From the NCBI RefSeq assembly GCF_001544835.2, contig NZ_FCNX02000009.1, positions 1 through 64,000 on the forward strand: DNA of 64,000 bases. Direction: 5' to 3'. Below are positions 1-9,640 of this stretch, in pieces. Under the pieces are notes generated by a model. The model had not been told where the DNA came from, made no database searches, and saw nothing but the letters and a program-made list of their open reading frames with translations. The stretch's first letter is position 1, and each line of letters starts with the position of its first letter. The position numbers and the translations under genes are program-made. This DNA is from Caballeronia fortuita. GTDB lineage: Bacteria > Pseudomonadota > Gammaproteobacteria > Burkholderiales > Burkholderiaceae.

Positions 1-75
1 CGCGATCTTCGCGAGCGAGCCGCCGAACTTGCCTACCGCCGTACGCGCGGCCGATACGATCACTACGTCAGTCAT
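1..75 (-). CDS. Acetyl-CoA acetyltransferase (thiolase), N-terminal fragment
   Basis: Only the first 25 codons lie in the window. The protein begins MTDVVIVSAARTAVGKFGGS, the standard N-terminus of biosynthetic and degradative thiolases (the 'I..aaRTp.GkF.G.l' block), which condense or cleave acyl-CoA in the cytoplasm. The ATG at 73-75 is preceded on the minus strand by a GAGGA ribosome binding site. The active-site Cys and His lie outside the window, so the subtype (PHB-type or beta-oxidation) cannot be set. Confidence 0.85.
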   Translation of the reverse strand, partial: MTDVVIVSAARTAVGKFGGSLAKIA

Positions 76-949
76 TTTCTATCCTCGTGAAACAGCGAAA
101 ACATGAACAGGCTTCCGTTCGCGAAGGAAACCACGCGACGCGAAAATGCATCCATTACGAATGGATTCGATGGGTTCGTTTCGAACCCGGCCAGATTGAT
201 GCGCAGCGTCGATTGCGGAGCAATGTCCGACCGTCCGATGCACGAGTGAGCGACTTCAAAGGGCGTCGCGCCGACTACGGAATAGCCTCGCCCGTCGGAC
301 AAGGTTCGCTCCGCAGAAAAAATCCCGAACGGGATGCGGCAGGCGTCCAGCCAATTGCGTGGTCCATTTATATGGGCCTTTAATAAAATCTCTCAGGTTC
401 CGCACCGGCTTCTCTGCCGACTGCCTGCTGCGAATCACGTAGACGCGATTTCTCCGCGCGAATCTTCGCGCCGTCTTGCAGCAGAGTCTGTTGGAAGTTT
501 TATTCGGTCGTGCGTGCTTGTGCGACGCACCAAATTAGTAACAATTCTAAACGCAAAACATGCGTAAAAAATTTCATATTAGTAGGTATAAACCCTATAT
601 TCGGTAAAAAGTTGCCGATCAGACATGCGGGATAAGGCCCCAGCGTTCGAACGGACGTTCAATAATCATCCTATATGATTGGAGAAATTGCGCGGGTTGT
701 ATGATCAATTTCGCGTGCTTCGGGTTAGTGCGTGGGCTTTAATCGCCCCGATGCGGCAAGCATTCGCGCTGTCCAGGACTGTCTTCGCTAAAGGTGTCGT
801 TCTACATAGATGCGAATTAACTACTGGGTATAACCGAATCATCTTTATCGGCTTTGCAAGCCGATCCAAATGACGGCGTGATGAAACTATAAGCAGTTAA
901 TATCGCGCCTCGCCGCGACATAATGACATCCGTCAATGAAATAATCGCT
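76..949. other. Long intergenic stretch without a convincing gene
   Basis: About 870 bases separate the thiolase start from the P450 stop. The stretch from about 520 to 900 is clearly richer in A+T than its surroundings. ORFs here are short, lack good ribosome sites and have no recognisable domains. It holds a palindrome CGTTCGAACG at 644-653 that overlaps a GAACG-GA-CGTTC inverted repeat (649-660). It also holds a perfect 8-bp hairpin at 847-865 (ATCGGCTT, loop TGC), which could end P450 transcription on the minus strand but lacks a T run. The thiolase promoter must lie near the left end. Confidence 0.5.
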
Positions 950-3256
950 TCAAAGCGCCAGGACGAGCTTTCTTCCTTTAGCGCGGGAGCAGCACGCCAT
1001 CATGCGATTGTTCGACTGACGTTCACCTTTGGTCAGCACGACGTCGCGGTGATCGATATCGCCGTCGAGCACGCGCACTTCGCACGATCCGCACAGCCCT
1101 TCCTCGCAGTCGCTTTGCACATCGACGTTGGCGCGCCGCAGTGTCGTGAGCAGCGTCTGGTCGGCGGGGACCGTGAGCACGAGTCCGGAGTCCTTCAGCT
1201 CGACATCGAACGCGTGTTCCTTGTGCGGATCGAGCGTGCCGATCTTCGATTCGAAGTGCTCTATCTTCAGCGCGTCGTCGGGCCATGCCGCGCTCGCCTC
1301 GCCGAGCGCATCGAGCATGCGCGCCGGGCCGCACGCATAGACGAGCGTGTTTTCGTCGACGGCAAGCGCCGCGAAATCGTTGCGCGCGCCTTCTTCCGAC
1401 ACATACTCGCAAAGGCGTGCGCCATGCAGCGCGCGCATTTCGTCGAGCAGCGCCATCGATGCGCGCGAGCGTCCGCTGTAGTGCAGTTCGTAGTCGATGC
1501 CGAGCGAACGCGCGCGCCGCGCCATCGCGCTGATCGGCGTGATGCCGATGCCGCCCGCGATCAGCACGAGCTTCTTCGCGGTTTCGTCGAGACGGAAATG
1601 GTTGCGCGGACCGCGGATGCGCCAGTGTGCGCCGGGCTTCACGTTCTCGTGAACCCACGCCGAACCGCCGCGGCTGTCGGTCTCGCGCAATACCGCGATT
1701 TCGAACGCGCGCGCGTCCGCTGGATCGCCGCATAGCGAATATTGCCGCGAGATACCCGACTCGCCGCACACGACATCGATATGGGAGCCCGCCGTCCAGC
1801 GCGGCAGAGCGCGGCCGTCCGCCGAGACGAGTCTCACGCGCACGATGCGATCGGCGCACGCCGCAACCGAATCGACGATCACCGCGCGGCTTACCGCATG
1901 CGACGACGGCTCGCCGATGCGCACCGCCGCGCGCGGCTCGCGCACGGACGCATCGGCGCGCTCGGGATTCATCGCCGGATTCCATTCGACGTAAAGATGC
2001 TCCGGCCCGCGAAACGACGTATTCGGCACATACGTGAAGCGTTGTTCGGCAAGGCGCATATGCGGCAGGCGGCGCGTGAGTTCGTCGAGAAAGATCTGCA
2101 TCTCCATGCGCGCGAGGTTCTTGCCCATGCACTGATGCGCGCCGTAGCCGAACGTCAGTTGATCGCTGGCGTTTTCGCGGCGGATGTCGAAGAGGTCGGC
2201 ATCGGCGAACTGATGTTGATCGTGATTCGCCGAGGACGTGACGATCAACAGCTTCGAGCCCGCCGCGATCTCGACGCCGCCGATCGTCACATCCTTCGTC
2301 GCGAGCCGCCGCCACGCCGCGACCGAACCGTTATGGCGCAAGCATTCTTCGACCGCGTTCGGAATCAGGCTCGGGTCTTCACAGATGTCGCGCCACGCGT
2401 CGGGATGCTGCAGCAGCAGCTTCATCGCGTTAGCGGTGGCGTTGGCCGTCGTCTCGTGCGCGGCGACGATGCCCGCCATCATCATCGAATGCAGGTAAGA
2501 ATCCGTGACGACGTCGGGCAATTCCTTCTGCTTGCGAATGCCGTATTGCATCCAGCCGGGACCGGACGGATCTTCGCGCATCTTGTCGAGCACCTTGCCC
2601 GCGTACTGCCAGAACTTGCCGACCGCGTGCGCGACTTCGACCTGTTCCTCGGGCTTCGGCCGTCCCCACGTGTTGACCGTGTGCGCGATCGAATAGCGGC
2701 GCAGCGTGTCCATGTCTTCTTCCGGCACGCCGAGGAAATGGAGCGCGACGGTGAGCGGCACTTCCCACAACATCTGATCGACGAGATCGGCGCGGCCATC
2801 GTCGATGAAGCGATCGACATACTCGCGCGCGAGCGCCCGCACCATCGGCTCGTGATGCGCGAGCGCTTCGGGCGTGAACGGGTCCATCAGCGCGCGGCGG
2901 CGCGGCATGTGCGCGGGCTCGTCCTCGTTGACGAGCGTGCGGTTCAGCGCGAAGCCGTAGGATGCGAGCACCGCGTTCGCTTCGGGGCCGGTCGGCGTGA
3001 TCTTCTCCAGCGCGATCGACGGACTGAACGTGATGTTGTCGCGGAAAATCGCCTTGATGTCGTCGTAGCGCGTGACGACCCAGTAGCCGAGTTTCGGGCT
3101 GAAGAACACCGGCTCCTGCTCGCGCGCCCATCGCACGTATTCGGGCGGGTCCTGCTGGTAACCGTCGCCGAAAGGATCGAACTCGGCCGCGCGCGCGCTG
3201 ACCGGGCAGCCGTTCGGCGCTTCGTCATGGAATGGGCAATGCGGCGCTGCGGTCAT
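950..3256 (-). CDS. Self-sufficient cytochrome P450 fused to reductase and 2Fe-2S ferredoxin (CYP116B type)
   Basis: This 768-residue fusion carries its own electron chain for monooxygenation. The P450 half (about 1-425) has the I-helix AHETT (266-270), the K-helix E304-x-x-R307 and the haem loop FGYGAHQCMGKN with ligand Cys376. After a linker comes a phthalate-dioxygenase-reductase-like part with flavin and NADH motifs (RQYSLCGDP, then IAGGIGITPISAM near 560). The C-terminus is a plant-type ferredoxin with CEEGLCGSC and a fourth Cys near the end. This order defines class VII P450s such as P450 RhF. The start follows an AGGAG site. The gene lies 47 bp downstream of the autotransporter stop on the same strand. 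The substrate cannot be read from sequence. Confidence 0.93.
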   Translation of the reverse strand: MTAAPHCPFHDEAPNGCPVSARAAEFDPFGDGYQQDPPEYVRWAREQEPVFFSPKLGYWVVTRYDDIKAIFRDNITFSPSIALEKITPTGPEANAVLASYGFALNRTLVNEDEPAHMPRRRALMDPFTPEALAHHEPMVRALAREYVDRFIDDGRADLVDQMLWEVPLTVALHFLGVPEEDMDTLRRYSIAHTVNTWGRPKPEEQVEVAHAVGKFWQYAGKVLDKMREDPSGPGWMQYGIRKQKELPDVVTDSYLHSMMMAGIVAAHETTANATANAMKLLLQHPDAWRDICEDPSLIPNAVEECLRHNGSVAAWRRLATKDVTIGGVEIAAGSKLLIVTSSANHDQHQFADADLFDIRRENASDQLTFGYGAHQCMGKNLARMEMQIFLDELTRRLPHMRLAEQRFTYVPNTSFRGPEHLYVEWNPAMNPERADASVREPRAAVRIGEPSSHAVSRAVIVDSVAACADRIVRVRLVSADGRALPRWTAGSHIDVVCGESGISRQYSLCGDPADARAFEIAVLRETDSRGGSAWVHENVKPGAHWRIRGPRNHFRLDETAKKLVLIAGGIGITPISAMARRARSLGIDYELHYSGRSRASMALLDEMRALHGARLCEYVSEEGARNDFAALAVDENTLVYACGPARMLDALGEASAAWPDDALKIEHFESKIGTLDPHKEHAFDVELKDSGLVLTVPADQTLLTTLRRANVDVQSDCEEGLCGSCEVRVLDGDIDHRDVVLTKGERQSNNRMMACCSRAKGRKLVLAL

Positions 3257-3303
3257 GCTCGTCTCCTGATCGTTTTTCTAGAGTGACCATAGTATGCAAC
3301 GCC

Positions 3304-6300
3304 TCACCACTTCCAGCGCACGCCCAATCCGCCTTCGATCGAGCTGCGATTGGGTCCCGCGATCCCGGTCGAATACGCGACGTTCGCGAACACGCTGCCG
3401 CGCGCGCTTACCTTCGCGACGATGCCCGCGCCGAATTGCGCGGTCGTCGCGGCGACGCTCGTCGGGATGACGGTCGTGCCCGCGAAGGTCGCGGTATCGG
3501 TCGCGCCGAAGTAACGCCACAGATTTGCGCGCACATACGGCTCGAAGGTCGTGCCGGCGGCGTCGAAATGGCCGAATAAGCGCACGCCGAGGCGGCCGAC
3601 GAAACCGCTCGCTTCATCGAACGATACGGTGGAGATGCCGTCATCGATATCGTGAAGGTTCGCGTGCTGCCAGATGAGTTGCGCCTGCGGCTCGATCTCA
3701 AGCCGCGCGGACAGCGGAATCGGCAAGCCCGCTTCGATCGATGCCGCGAACGCGCTGCCATGCGTCGTCGCGCCGACGCCGCGATTCGATCGCGGATCGG
3801 CGGTAAGCGAGCTGCCGAGCAGCACGGCGTCCGTGTACCAGCCGCCCGGCCCGATGTGCGTCCAGTACAGGCCCGCGCTATAGGCGTTGATCGACAGATG
3901 GCCGGCATTCGCGTTGGGGAAGCCGAGCGCGAAGCCGTCGACATCACCGCTCGCACGCGCGAAACCGAGGAAGAAGCCGTAGTGATTGCGATGACCGCGC
4001 GGTGTCGTGTCGGCATAGAGGTCGTGGCCGACCTGCACCCCGCCGATGCCGCCGCTGAATTCGGGATCGGCCGCGCCGCTGTTGTGCTGCGTCGCGTGAC
4101 CGCCCCACGCGCGCGACCACGCTGCGGGCAGCGAGCCGTTTTCGGTCAGCAGCGCCTGCTCGCCTTGGCGTTCGTGGAACGTGCCGATTTGCTGGATCGT
4201 GAGTTCACGGGCGACCGGCGGTAATTCGGCGTAGACCGGCACTTCCATCCGATAAAGCGGGATTGGCGCCGCGCCGGGTGGCGGTGGAGGCGGCAAAGGC
4301 GGCGTGCCGGCTGCGGCCGTAGGGACGAGCGATGGTGTTGCTGGTGCTGCTGGCGTTGTTGGCGTTGTTGGCGTTGTTGGCGTTGTTGGCGTTGTTGGCG
4401 TGGTCGGCGTTGTCGGCGCTGTCGGCGCTGTCGGCGTTGTCGGCGTTGTCGGCGTTGTTGGCGTTGTTGGCGTGGTCGGCGTGGTCGGCGTGGTCGGCGT
4501 TGTCGGCGTTGTCGGCGTTGTCGGCGCTGGAACAGGCGCTGGCAACGGCGGCACGCTCGAGCGCAAATACCAGTTGTCCGCCGTGCCCTCGCTAACGCCG
4601 CCCTTGAACAGAAAGTACGTATAAGCGCCCGCACCGACGCCCTGCCCGAGCGTGAACGCGCCCGCCGATGTCGTCGCGCCGTTCGCCGCCTGCACGACGA
4701 GTATCCCGTCGCCCGTCGTCAGCCCGCCGCCTCCGCCCGCGTTCGTCACGCCTATCGACGTCGTTCCGCCGCCCGTGCCTTGCGCGATCACGAGCCTGTC
4801 GCTTGGCGAGCCGTCCGCGCCGAGCGCGCTCTGGACGAGCAGCCGTCCAGCGTTGCCCGTGTAATTGCCGTTCACGACGAACGCGTCGCTCGTGCTCGAT
4901 CCGCCGTTCGTCAGATCGATCGTGCCCGCGTTGTTCAGCGCGATGAGTTGCCCCGCGATCGCCGGCTGTATCGACGTGCGTCCGATGCCGCCCGCGAGTA
5001 TCGTGCTCGCCGCGTCGAGATCGAGCGTGCCGGTGCCGCTCGCGGCATCGCCGAGCGTAAGTCCGTTCGCATCGAAGGCGAGTTGCGTATTGTTCGTCGC
5101 GCTCACCGTCTCCCAATTCGCGTAGCGCGCGAGGCCGCTTGTCTGAACGTTGTCGAACGTGAGCGTGTCCGTGCCCGGTCCGCCATCGAAGCGCGTCGTC
5201 GCGGCGAGCGTCGCATCGGTCAGATTGCGGATCACGGCCGAATCGTTGCCCGCGCCGAGCGATACCGGGCCGGCGATCGTGCCGCCGCTCCATGTCAGCG
5301 TGTCGGTGCCGGAGGTCGTCGTGACGCCTTGCCCGATCGAGCCGCCCGTGATCGTCAACGAGTTCGTGCCGCTGCCGAGATCGACGCGCCCGCCGATCGT
5401 CCCGCCCGAGAGGATGAATGTGTCGTCGTTCTGCGCGGCCGTCACGTTGCCGTCGATCTGTCCGCCCGACATGTCGTAGATGTTCGTGCCGACGTTCAGA
5501 TCCACGCTGCCGATGCGCCCGCCCGTGATCCGGGCGACGTCGCCATTCGCGAACACGCCGACGATGCGCCCGCCGGACATCGTGAACGTGTCGCGGCCAT
5601 CGCCCTGATCGAGCGAATCGACCTGGCCGGCCGTCATCGTGAAGGCGTCGACGCCGTCGCCCTGACGGATCTGTCCGGTCACCGTGCCGCCATTCATGTT
5701 GAACGTATCGCTGCCGGTGTCCGTGCGCATCGCGACGCCCGCGCCTCCCGCGATCGTGCCCGAGTTCGTGATCGACACGTTGATCTTGCCGCTTGCGACG
5801 ATCGCCTCGGCGTTCGTGCCGCGAATCGTGCCGCTATTGACGATCGTTTCGCCGCCGTTCGCGATCGTCACGCCGGTTGCGCCCTGAATCGTGCCGGCGT
5901 TGTCGAGCGTGCCGCCGCCATTCGCGATGATGCCGCTCGCGTGCTGACTCACGATGCTCGCGCCTGTCGCGTTCGTGACCGGCGCGGCATTGCTGACCGA
6001 AACCCCGTTTCCGCCCGTCCCGCGCGCGATGATCGATCCCGTGTTGGTGATGCTGCCCGGCGATGCGTCCTGCGAAACGATGCCCGAGGCGTTGTTGCCC
6101 GATACGTCGATCGTGCCATTGTTGGTGACGACGTTCTGGCCGGGCGTTCCTCCCGCGGAAATGCCGTTGCCCGACATGCCGGTCGTCGTGATGGAACCGT
6201 TGTTGACGAGCGTGTCGCCGCTCGTGCGCACGGTCATCCCATTCGAGCCCGCTCCGCTCGTGACGATCGCGCCGTCGTTGACGAGCGTGCCGCCGGCGCT

Positions 6301-6813
6301 GTTGAAATCGATCATCGCCGAGGCGCTCGCGCCGCTCGTCGTAAGCGTTCCGCCGGCTTCGTTGCGCATGGTCACCGCAGCCGCACTGTTGAACATCGCC
6401 TCGGAATTCGTGCCATTGGTGTAGATCGCGCCGCGGTTGACGAGCGTATTGCGGCCGGTCGTCGGGCTTTGCGATGTCATGCCGTCGAAACCGTTGCCGG
6501 TGAGACGCAGCGTGCCCCTGTTGGTTGCCGTACTCGTGTTGCGCACGTACAGCCCATTGCGGTTGACGATATCCAGCTCGACGCCCGGCAGGACATCGAT
6601 GGTCACGTTGACACTGCCGGGCACCGCGATAACCGGCAGCGTCGAAGCAATCGGCGGGCGTGTATCGCAAATGACGGTCACATCCGATTGCGGCGCGTTG
6701 CTACTGCACCCGCCGAACGCGGCCGATGCGCGAAAAAGACAGCAGACACCGAACGCGAGCGAAAGCGCATGAGCGAGCGGCGTCGATCGGACCTGAAGCG
6801 GCGAACGGCGCAT
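3304..6813 (-). CDS. Type Va autotransporter with Pro-Thr repeat linker
   Basis: About 1,169 residues if translation begins at the ATG at 6811-6813, which gives a basic n-region (MRRSPLQVR), a hydrophobic stretch and an ASA-A signal-peptidase-like site. In-frame ATGs at 6867 and 6864 would add an N-terminal extension and cannot be excluded. The passenger is rich in short Gly/Asn/Thr repeats (NNGTI, VNSGTI), typical of a surface beta-helix. Next come a Pro-Thr linker (about residues 762-821) and a C-terminal beta-barrel of about 280 residues ending GGLGVRWKW. The barrel would insert in the outer membrane and export the passenger. No protease triad was recognised in the passenger, so adhesion is the likeliest role. 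Confidence 0.9.
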   Translation of the reverse strand: MRRSPLQVRSTPLAHALSLAFGVCCLFRASAAFGGCSSNAPQSDVTVICDTRPPIASTLPVIAVPGSVNVTIDVLPGVELDIVNRNGLYVRNTSTATNRGTLRLTGNGFDGMTSQSPTTGRNTLVNRGAIYTNGTNSEAMFNSAAAVTMRNEAGGTLTTSGASASAMIDFNSAGGTLVNDGAIVTSGAGSNGMTVRTSGDTLVNNGSITTTGMSGNGISAGGTPGQNVVTNNGTIDVSGNNASGIVSQDASPGSITNTGSIIARGTGGNGVSVSNAAPVTNATGASIVSQHASGIIANGGGTLDNAGTIQGATGVTIANGGETIVNSGTIRGTNAEAIVASGKINVSITNSGTIAGGAGVAMRTDTGSDTFNMNGGTVTGQIRQGDGVDAFTMTAGQVDSLDQGDGRDTFTMSGGRIVGVFANGDVARITGGRIGSVDLNVGTNIYDMSGGQIDGNVTAAQNDDTFILSGGTIGGRVDLGSGTNSLTITGGSIGQGVTTTSGTDTLTWSGGTIAGPVSLGAGNDSAVIRNLTDATLAATTRFDGGPGTDTLTFDNVQTSGLARYANWETVSATNNTQLAFDANGLTLGDAASGTGTLDLDAASTILAGGIGRTSIQPAIAGQLIALNNAGTIDLTNGGSSTSDAFVVNGNYTGNAGRLLVQSALGADGSPSDRLVIAQGTGGGTTSIGVTNAGGGGGLTTGDGILVVQAANGATTSAGAFTLGQGVGAGAYTYFLFKGGVSEGTADNWYLRSSVPPLPAPVPAPTTPTTPTTPTTPTTPTTPTTPTTPTTPTTPTAPTAPTTPTTPTTPTTPTTPTTPTTPAAPATPSLVPTAAAGTPPLPPPPPPGAAPIPLYRMEVPVYAELPPVARELTIQQIGTFHERQGEQALLTENGSLPAAWSRAWGGHATQHNSGAADPEFSGGIGGVQVGHDLYADTTPRGHRNHYGFFLGFARASGDVDGFALGFPNANAGHLSINAYSAGLYWTHIGPGGWYTDAVLLGSSLTADPRSNRGVGATTHGSAFAASIEAGLPIPLSARLEIEPQAQLIWQHANLHDIDDGISTVSFDEASGFVGRLGVRLFGHFDAAGTTFEPYVRANLWRYFGATDTATFAGTTVIPTSVAATTAQFGAGIVAKVSARGSVFANVAYSTGIAGPNRSSIEGGLGVRWKW
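4351..4528 (-). repeat. 9-bp tandem repeat coding a (PTT/PTA)n linker
   Basis: Roughly twenty copies of a 9-bp unit (plus-strand GGCGTTGTT, GGCGTTGTC and GGCGTGGTC variants) encode consecutive Pro-Thr-Thr triplets between the passenger and barrel of the autotransporter. Because the unit is a multiple of three, gain or loss of copies changes linker length without shifting the frame. Confidence 0.9.
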
Positions 6814-6969
6814 GGACTCTTCGACCTTGCTGACGGTTTCATTATGTTCAGCAGTGCTGCTCATCATTACGCCGATGTCAGCCTCGCTGATCAATGCTCT
6901 CAATCAACTATTGGCTCAGAGTAGTCCACGTATTGCGCGCGTGCAAAGCCACTGAGATTATCCGCTTCG

Positions 6970-8139
6970 TCAAATGGGCTTGCCTTCGCTCGACGCCCAG
7001 TTGGGCATCAACTGATTGCTCGGCAAGGTTTCGTCGATGAGCTTGCGCGCCGTCTGCCGTCCCGCGACGGGCAGGCCTTCTGGATCGAGCACGCCGATCT
7101 GCACCAGCACCGAAGCCTGATCCCAATAGATGTGTTCGTTGTAGAGCTTGTCGCCGCGAAAGCGGATGACGGCGAGCATCGGGACTTCGAAGTATCGTCC
7201 GGTCGGCGCGAGCCCCGGCAAGAGCCAGTCGATCTCGCGATCATGCGTCGCGCAAAAGACGAACTCGTCGACGACGCGATCCGCGCCGATCGTGCGCGAC
7301 ACCGGAATCAGCTTCGTGTCGGCGGGATTGGAATGGACGAAGTGATATCGGTAGAAGCGCTTCAATTGATCGTGACCGACGCCGCCCGTCATCGTCGGCA
7401 CGTGGTTCACGTAAGGCTCGGCGACCATCGTCGGCATGACGGCGTCGACGTCGCGCGTGCCGAATTCGAAATAGCAGTGCTGCTCCCAAAGGGCGTTCAG
7501 ATCGAAGACCGGGCCGAGCACCTTGCGCAGCATCGCGAGCGTGCGCGAATACGCCATCAGCGCGGCGGGTTTGTCGTAGTGTTCGCTATTCGAAACGATG
7601 AAGCCCGCCGACGTGCCCGGATAAACAAAGCGTTCGATGTGCGGCCTGCCCGCGAGCGCGGCCTCTACATCGGCTTCGCGCGAATCCTGCGCGCCCTCTT
7701 GCGCGAAGTGAAAGACCATCGGGCAGCGGATCGTGGGGATATCGTCGATGCAGTCGATGAGATCGTCGGCGTAATAGCAGGCGGCGCAATCGACATCGGC
7801 CTGCGCGGCGATGCGCGTCGCGAGACGGCCGCCGCGTCCGCAGCCGATCACGCCCACTTTGCCCGCGTGCTGCGGCAACGCGCGCAAGGCATCGACGAGC
7901 GCGGCGAAATTGTCGGCGGCGATACCGCCCGGCTTCGGATCGTGATCGGGAAGACGCGGCGCGAGTACGGCGTATCCTTCTTCGGCGTAGAGATCGGCCA
8001 TGCGCGTGACGAAGTCGTCGAGGCCCGCCGCGTCATGCAGCAACACGATGCCCGGACCCGAGCCCTTTGCAGGATGCGTGGCGTAAGCGGAAATGATCGT
8101 GCCGTCGCGAAGCGTGATGTCGATGAGGCTGCCGCTCAT
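6970..8139 (-). CDS. Dienelactone-hydrolase-like domain fused to SnoaL/NTF2-like domain, catalytic residues apparently lost
   Basis: 389 residues. Residues 1 to about 215 have the dienelactone hydrolase fold: GPGIVLLHDAAGL, YAVLAPRLPD and the strand-turn GVIGCGRGG. The C-terminal 160 residues resemble SnoaL/NTF2-like polyketide-cyclase domains (WEQHCYFEFGTRDVDAVM). Family members use a Cys nucleophile in G-x-C-x-G-G and a His in PGAxHGF. Here the elbow reads GCGRGG, with Gly at the nucleophile position, and the His region reads PGTSAGF, with Ala for His. The first domain may therefore be a non-catalytic binding domain. The gene is 50 bp downstream of mntH on the same strand. The reaction is unknown. 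Confidence 0.75.
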   Translation of the reverse strand: MSGSLIDITLRDGTIISAYATHPAKGSGPGIVLLHDAAGLDDFVTRMADLYAEEGYAVLAPRLPDHDPKPGGIAADNFAALVDALRALPQHAGKVGVIGCGRGGRLATRIAAQADVDCAACYYADDLIDCIDDIPTIRCPMVFHFAQEGAQDSREADVEAALAGRPHIERFVYPGTSAGFIVSNSEHYDKPAALMAYSRTLAMLRKVLGPVFDLNALWEQHCYFEFGTRDVDAVMPTMVAEPYVNHVPTMTGGVGHDQLKRFYRYHFVHSNPADTKLIPVSRTIGADRVVDEFVFCATHDREIDWLLPGLAPTGRYFEVPMLAVIRFRGDKLYNEHIYWDQASVLVQIGVLDPEGLPVAGRQTARKLIDETLPSNQLMPNWASSEGKPI

Positions 8140-8188
8140 TGTCTGCGTCTCCTTCTATATAGAGTGTGTGGTGGCGCGCGCCGCATGC

Positions 8189-9532
8189 TCACGACGAGAG
8201 CGTGTCGGCGAGCAGCTTCACGTTGAGCACGACGATGACCGCCGCGATCAGCCACGCAAGCGCGCTCGTCCAACGCGAAACCGCGAAGACGCCCATCTTG
8301 CGACGATCCGAAACGAAACGCACGAGCGGGATCACCGCGAACGGCAGTTGCATCGACAGAATCACCTGGCTCAAAACGAGCAACTGGCCCGTGCCCTTTT
8401 CGCCGTAGATCGCCGTCACGGCGATCACCGGAACGATGGCGATGCCGCGTGTGATGAGGCGCCGCGCCCAGTTTGGAATGCGCAGGCGCAAGAAGCCTTC
8501 CATGACGATTTGTCCGGCGAGCGTCGCGGTGACTGTCGAGTTCAGGCCCGACGCGAGCAGCGCGACCGCGAAGAGCGTCGAAGCGATGCCCAGGCCGAGC
8601 AGCGGCGACAGCAGGCGGAACGCGTCGCCGATTTCCGCGACTTCGTCGTGACCGCTTGCATGGAAGACGGCGGCGGCCACGATCAGGATCGCCGCGTTGA
8701 TGAAAAGCGCGAGCGTCAGCGCGATGGTGCTGTCGATGGTCGCCCATCGGATCGCATCGCGGCGGGCGGCGACGGACTTGCCATAGGCGCGGGTCTGAAC
8801 CACCGACGAGTGCAGATACAGGTTGTGCGGCATGACCGTCGCGCCGAGAATGCCGATCGCGACGTACAGCCTCTCGCGATCGGCGACGATGCGCGGCGAC
8901 GGCACGAAACCGCGCAGGATATCGGCGAGCGGCGGCGCGGCGGCCGCAATCTGCAGCGCAAAGCAACTGGCGATCACGACCAGGAGCGCGATGACGAACG
9001 CTTCGAGCAGACGAAAGCCTTTGTTGATCAGCAGCAACAGAAGGAAGGCGTCGAACGCGGTCAGGAGCGCGCCCGCGATCAGCGGGATGCCGAAGAGCAA
9101 TTGCAGCGCGATGGCGGTGCCGATCACTTCGGCCAGGTCGCACGCGATGATCGCGGCCTCGCACGCGAGCCACAACGCGATGTTCACCGGTTTCGGATAA
9201 TGATCGCGGCAAGCTTGCGCGAGATCGCGGCCGGTCGCGACGCCGAGGCGCACCGCGAGCGCTTGCAGCAGAATCGCCATCAGATTCGATAGCAGGATGA
9301 CGGCAAGCAGCGTGTAACCGAACTTCGACCCGCCGGCGATGTCCGTCGCCCAGTTGCCTGGGTCCATGTAGCCGACGGAAATCATGTAGCCCGGTCCGGC
9401 AAACGCGAGAAACCGGCGAATCCATCGGCCGCCTTCCGGGACATGAACCGACGCGTACACCTCCGGTAGGCTCGGGCGGAACGCGTCGTCCTGCTCGGGT
9501 GGTTTAGAGGCGGGGCGTACAGGATCAAGCAT
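8189..9532 (-). CDS. mntH: Nramp-family Mn2+/H+ symporter
   Basis: 447 residues with many membrane segments, an inner-membrane importer of Mn2+ and other divalent metals driven by protons. The family signatures are visible: [12 protein letters not shown] after the first helix (TM1 metal-binding DPGN) and the TM6 block [19 protein letters not shown] with its MPHN. Length fits the family. The ATG at 9530-9532 is preceded by AGGAG. A 20-bp inverted repeat lies 89 bp upstream in the region shared with the divergent recombinase, so metal-responsive repression is likely. The DLH/SnoaL gene follows after 50 bp. Confidence 0.93.
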   Translation of the reverse strand: MLDPVRPASKPPEQDDAFRPSLPEVYASVHVPEGGRWIRRFLAFAGPGYMISVGYMDPGNWATDIAGGSKFGYTLLAVILLSNLMAILLQALAVRLGVATGRDLAQACRDHYPKPVNIALWLACEAAIIACDLAEVIGTAIALQLLFGIPLIAGALLTAFDAFLLLLLINKGFRLLEAFVIALLVVIASCFALQIAAAAPPLADILRGFVPSPRIVADRERLYVAIGILGATVMPHNLYLHSSVVQTRAYGKSVAARRDAIRWATIDSTIALTLALFINAAILIVAAAVFHASGHDEVAEIGDAFRLLSPLLGLGIASTLFAVALLASGLNSTVTATLAGQIVMEGFLRLRIPNWARRLITRGIAIVPVIAVTAIYGEKGTGQLLVLSQVILSMQLPFAVIPLVRFVSDRRKMGVFAVSRWTSALAWLIAAVIVVLNVKLLADTLSS

Positions 9533-9620
9533 CGGCTCTTTTTCTCCTGCGGTTCCGGCTGTGGGCGTTTCGGAAATATGCGCCGCGCCGCATCAACATT
9601 CAAGCGCACGCGCGGACAAG

Positions 9621-9640
9621 CTGATAATTCTACTTATCAG
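9621..9640. promoter_or_regulatory. Perfect inverted repeat upstream of mntH (putative metal-regulator operator)
   Basis: CTGATAA-TTCTAC-TTATCAG has perfect 7-bp arms. It sits in the mntH/recombinase divergent region, 89 bp before the mntH start codon. The AT-rich GATAAT..TTATC pattern resembles Fur-family (Fur/Mur) boxes. The link to mntH is inferred from position. It could instead serve the recombinase. Confidence 0.55.

Noticed and set aside
679..873. Possible 64-residue gene on the plus strand
   Set aside because: No ATG with a ribosome site, no recognised domain, and the end falls in a hairpin.
1742..3286. A 514-codon plus-strand frame opposite the P450
   Set aside because: Shadow of the P450 gene, rich in Arg and His with no domain.
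4351..4528. CRISPR array or satellite DNA
   Set aside because: Units are 9 bp, contiguous and encode Pro-Thr-Thr in frame. There are no spacers.
4780..6924. A 714-codon plus-strand open frame opposite the autotransporter
   Set aside because: Arg/Ala/Asp-rich with no domain. It is the antisense shadow of a high-GC gene with strong codon bias.
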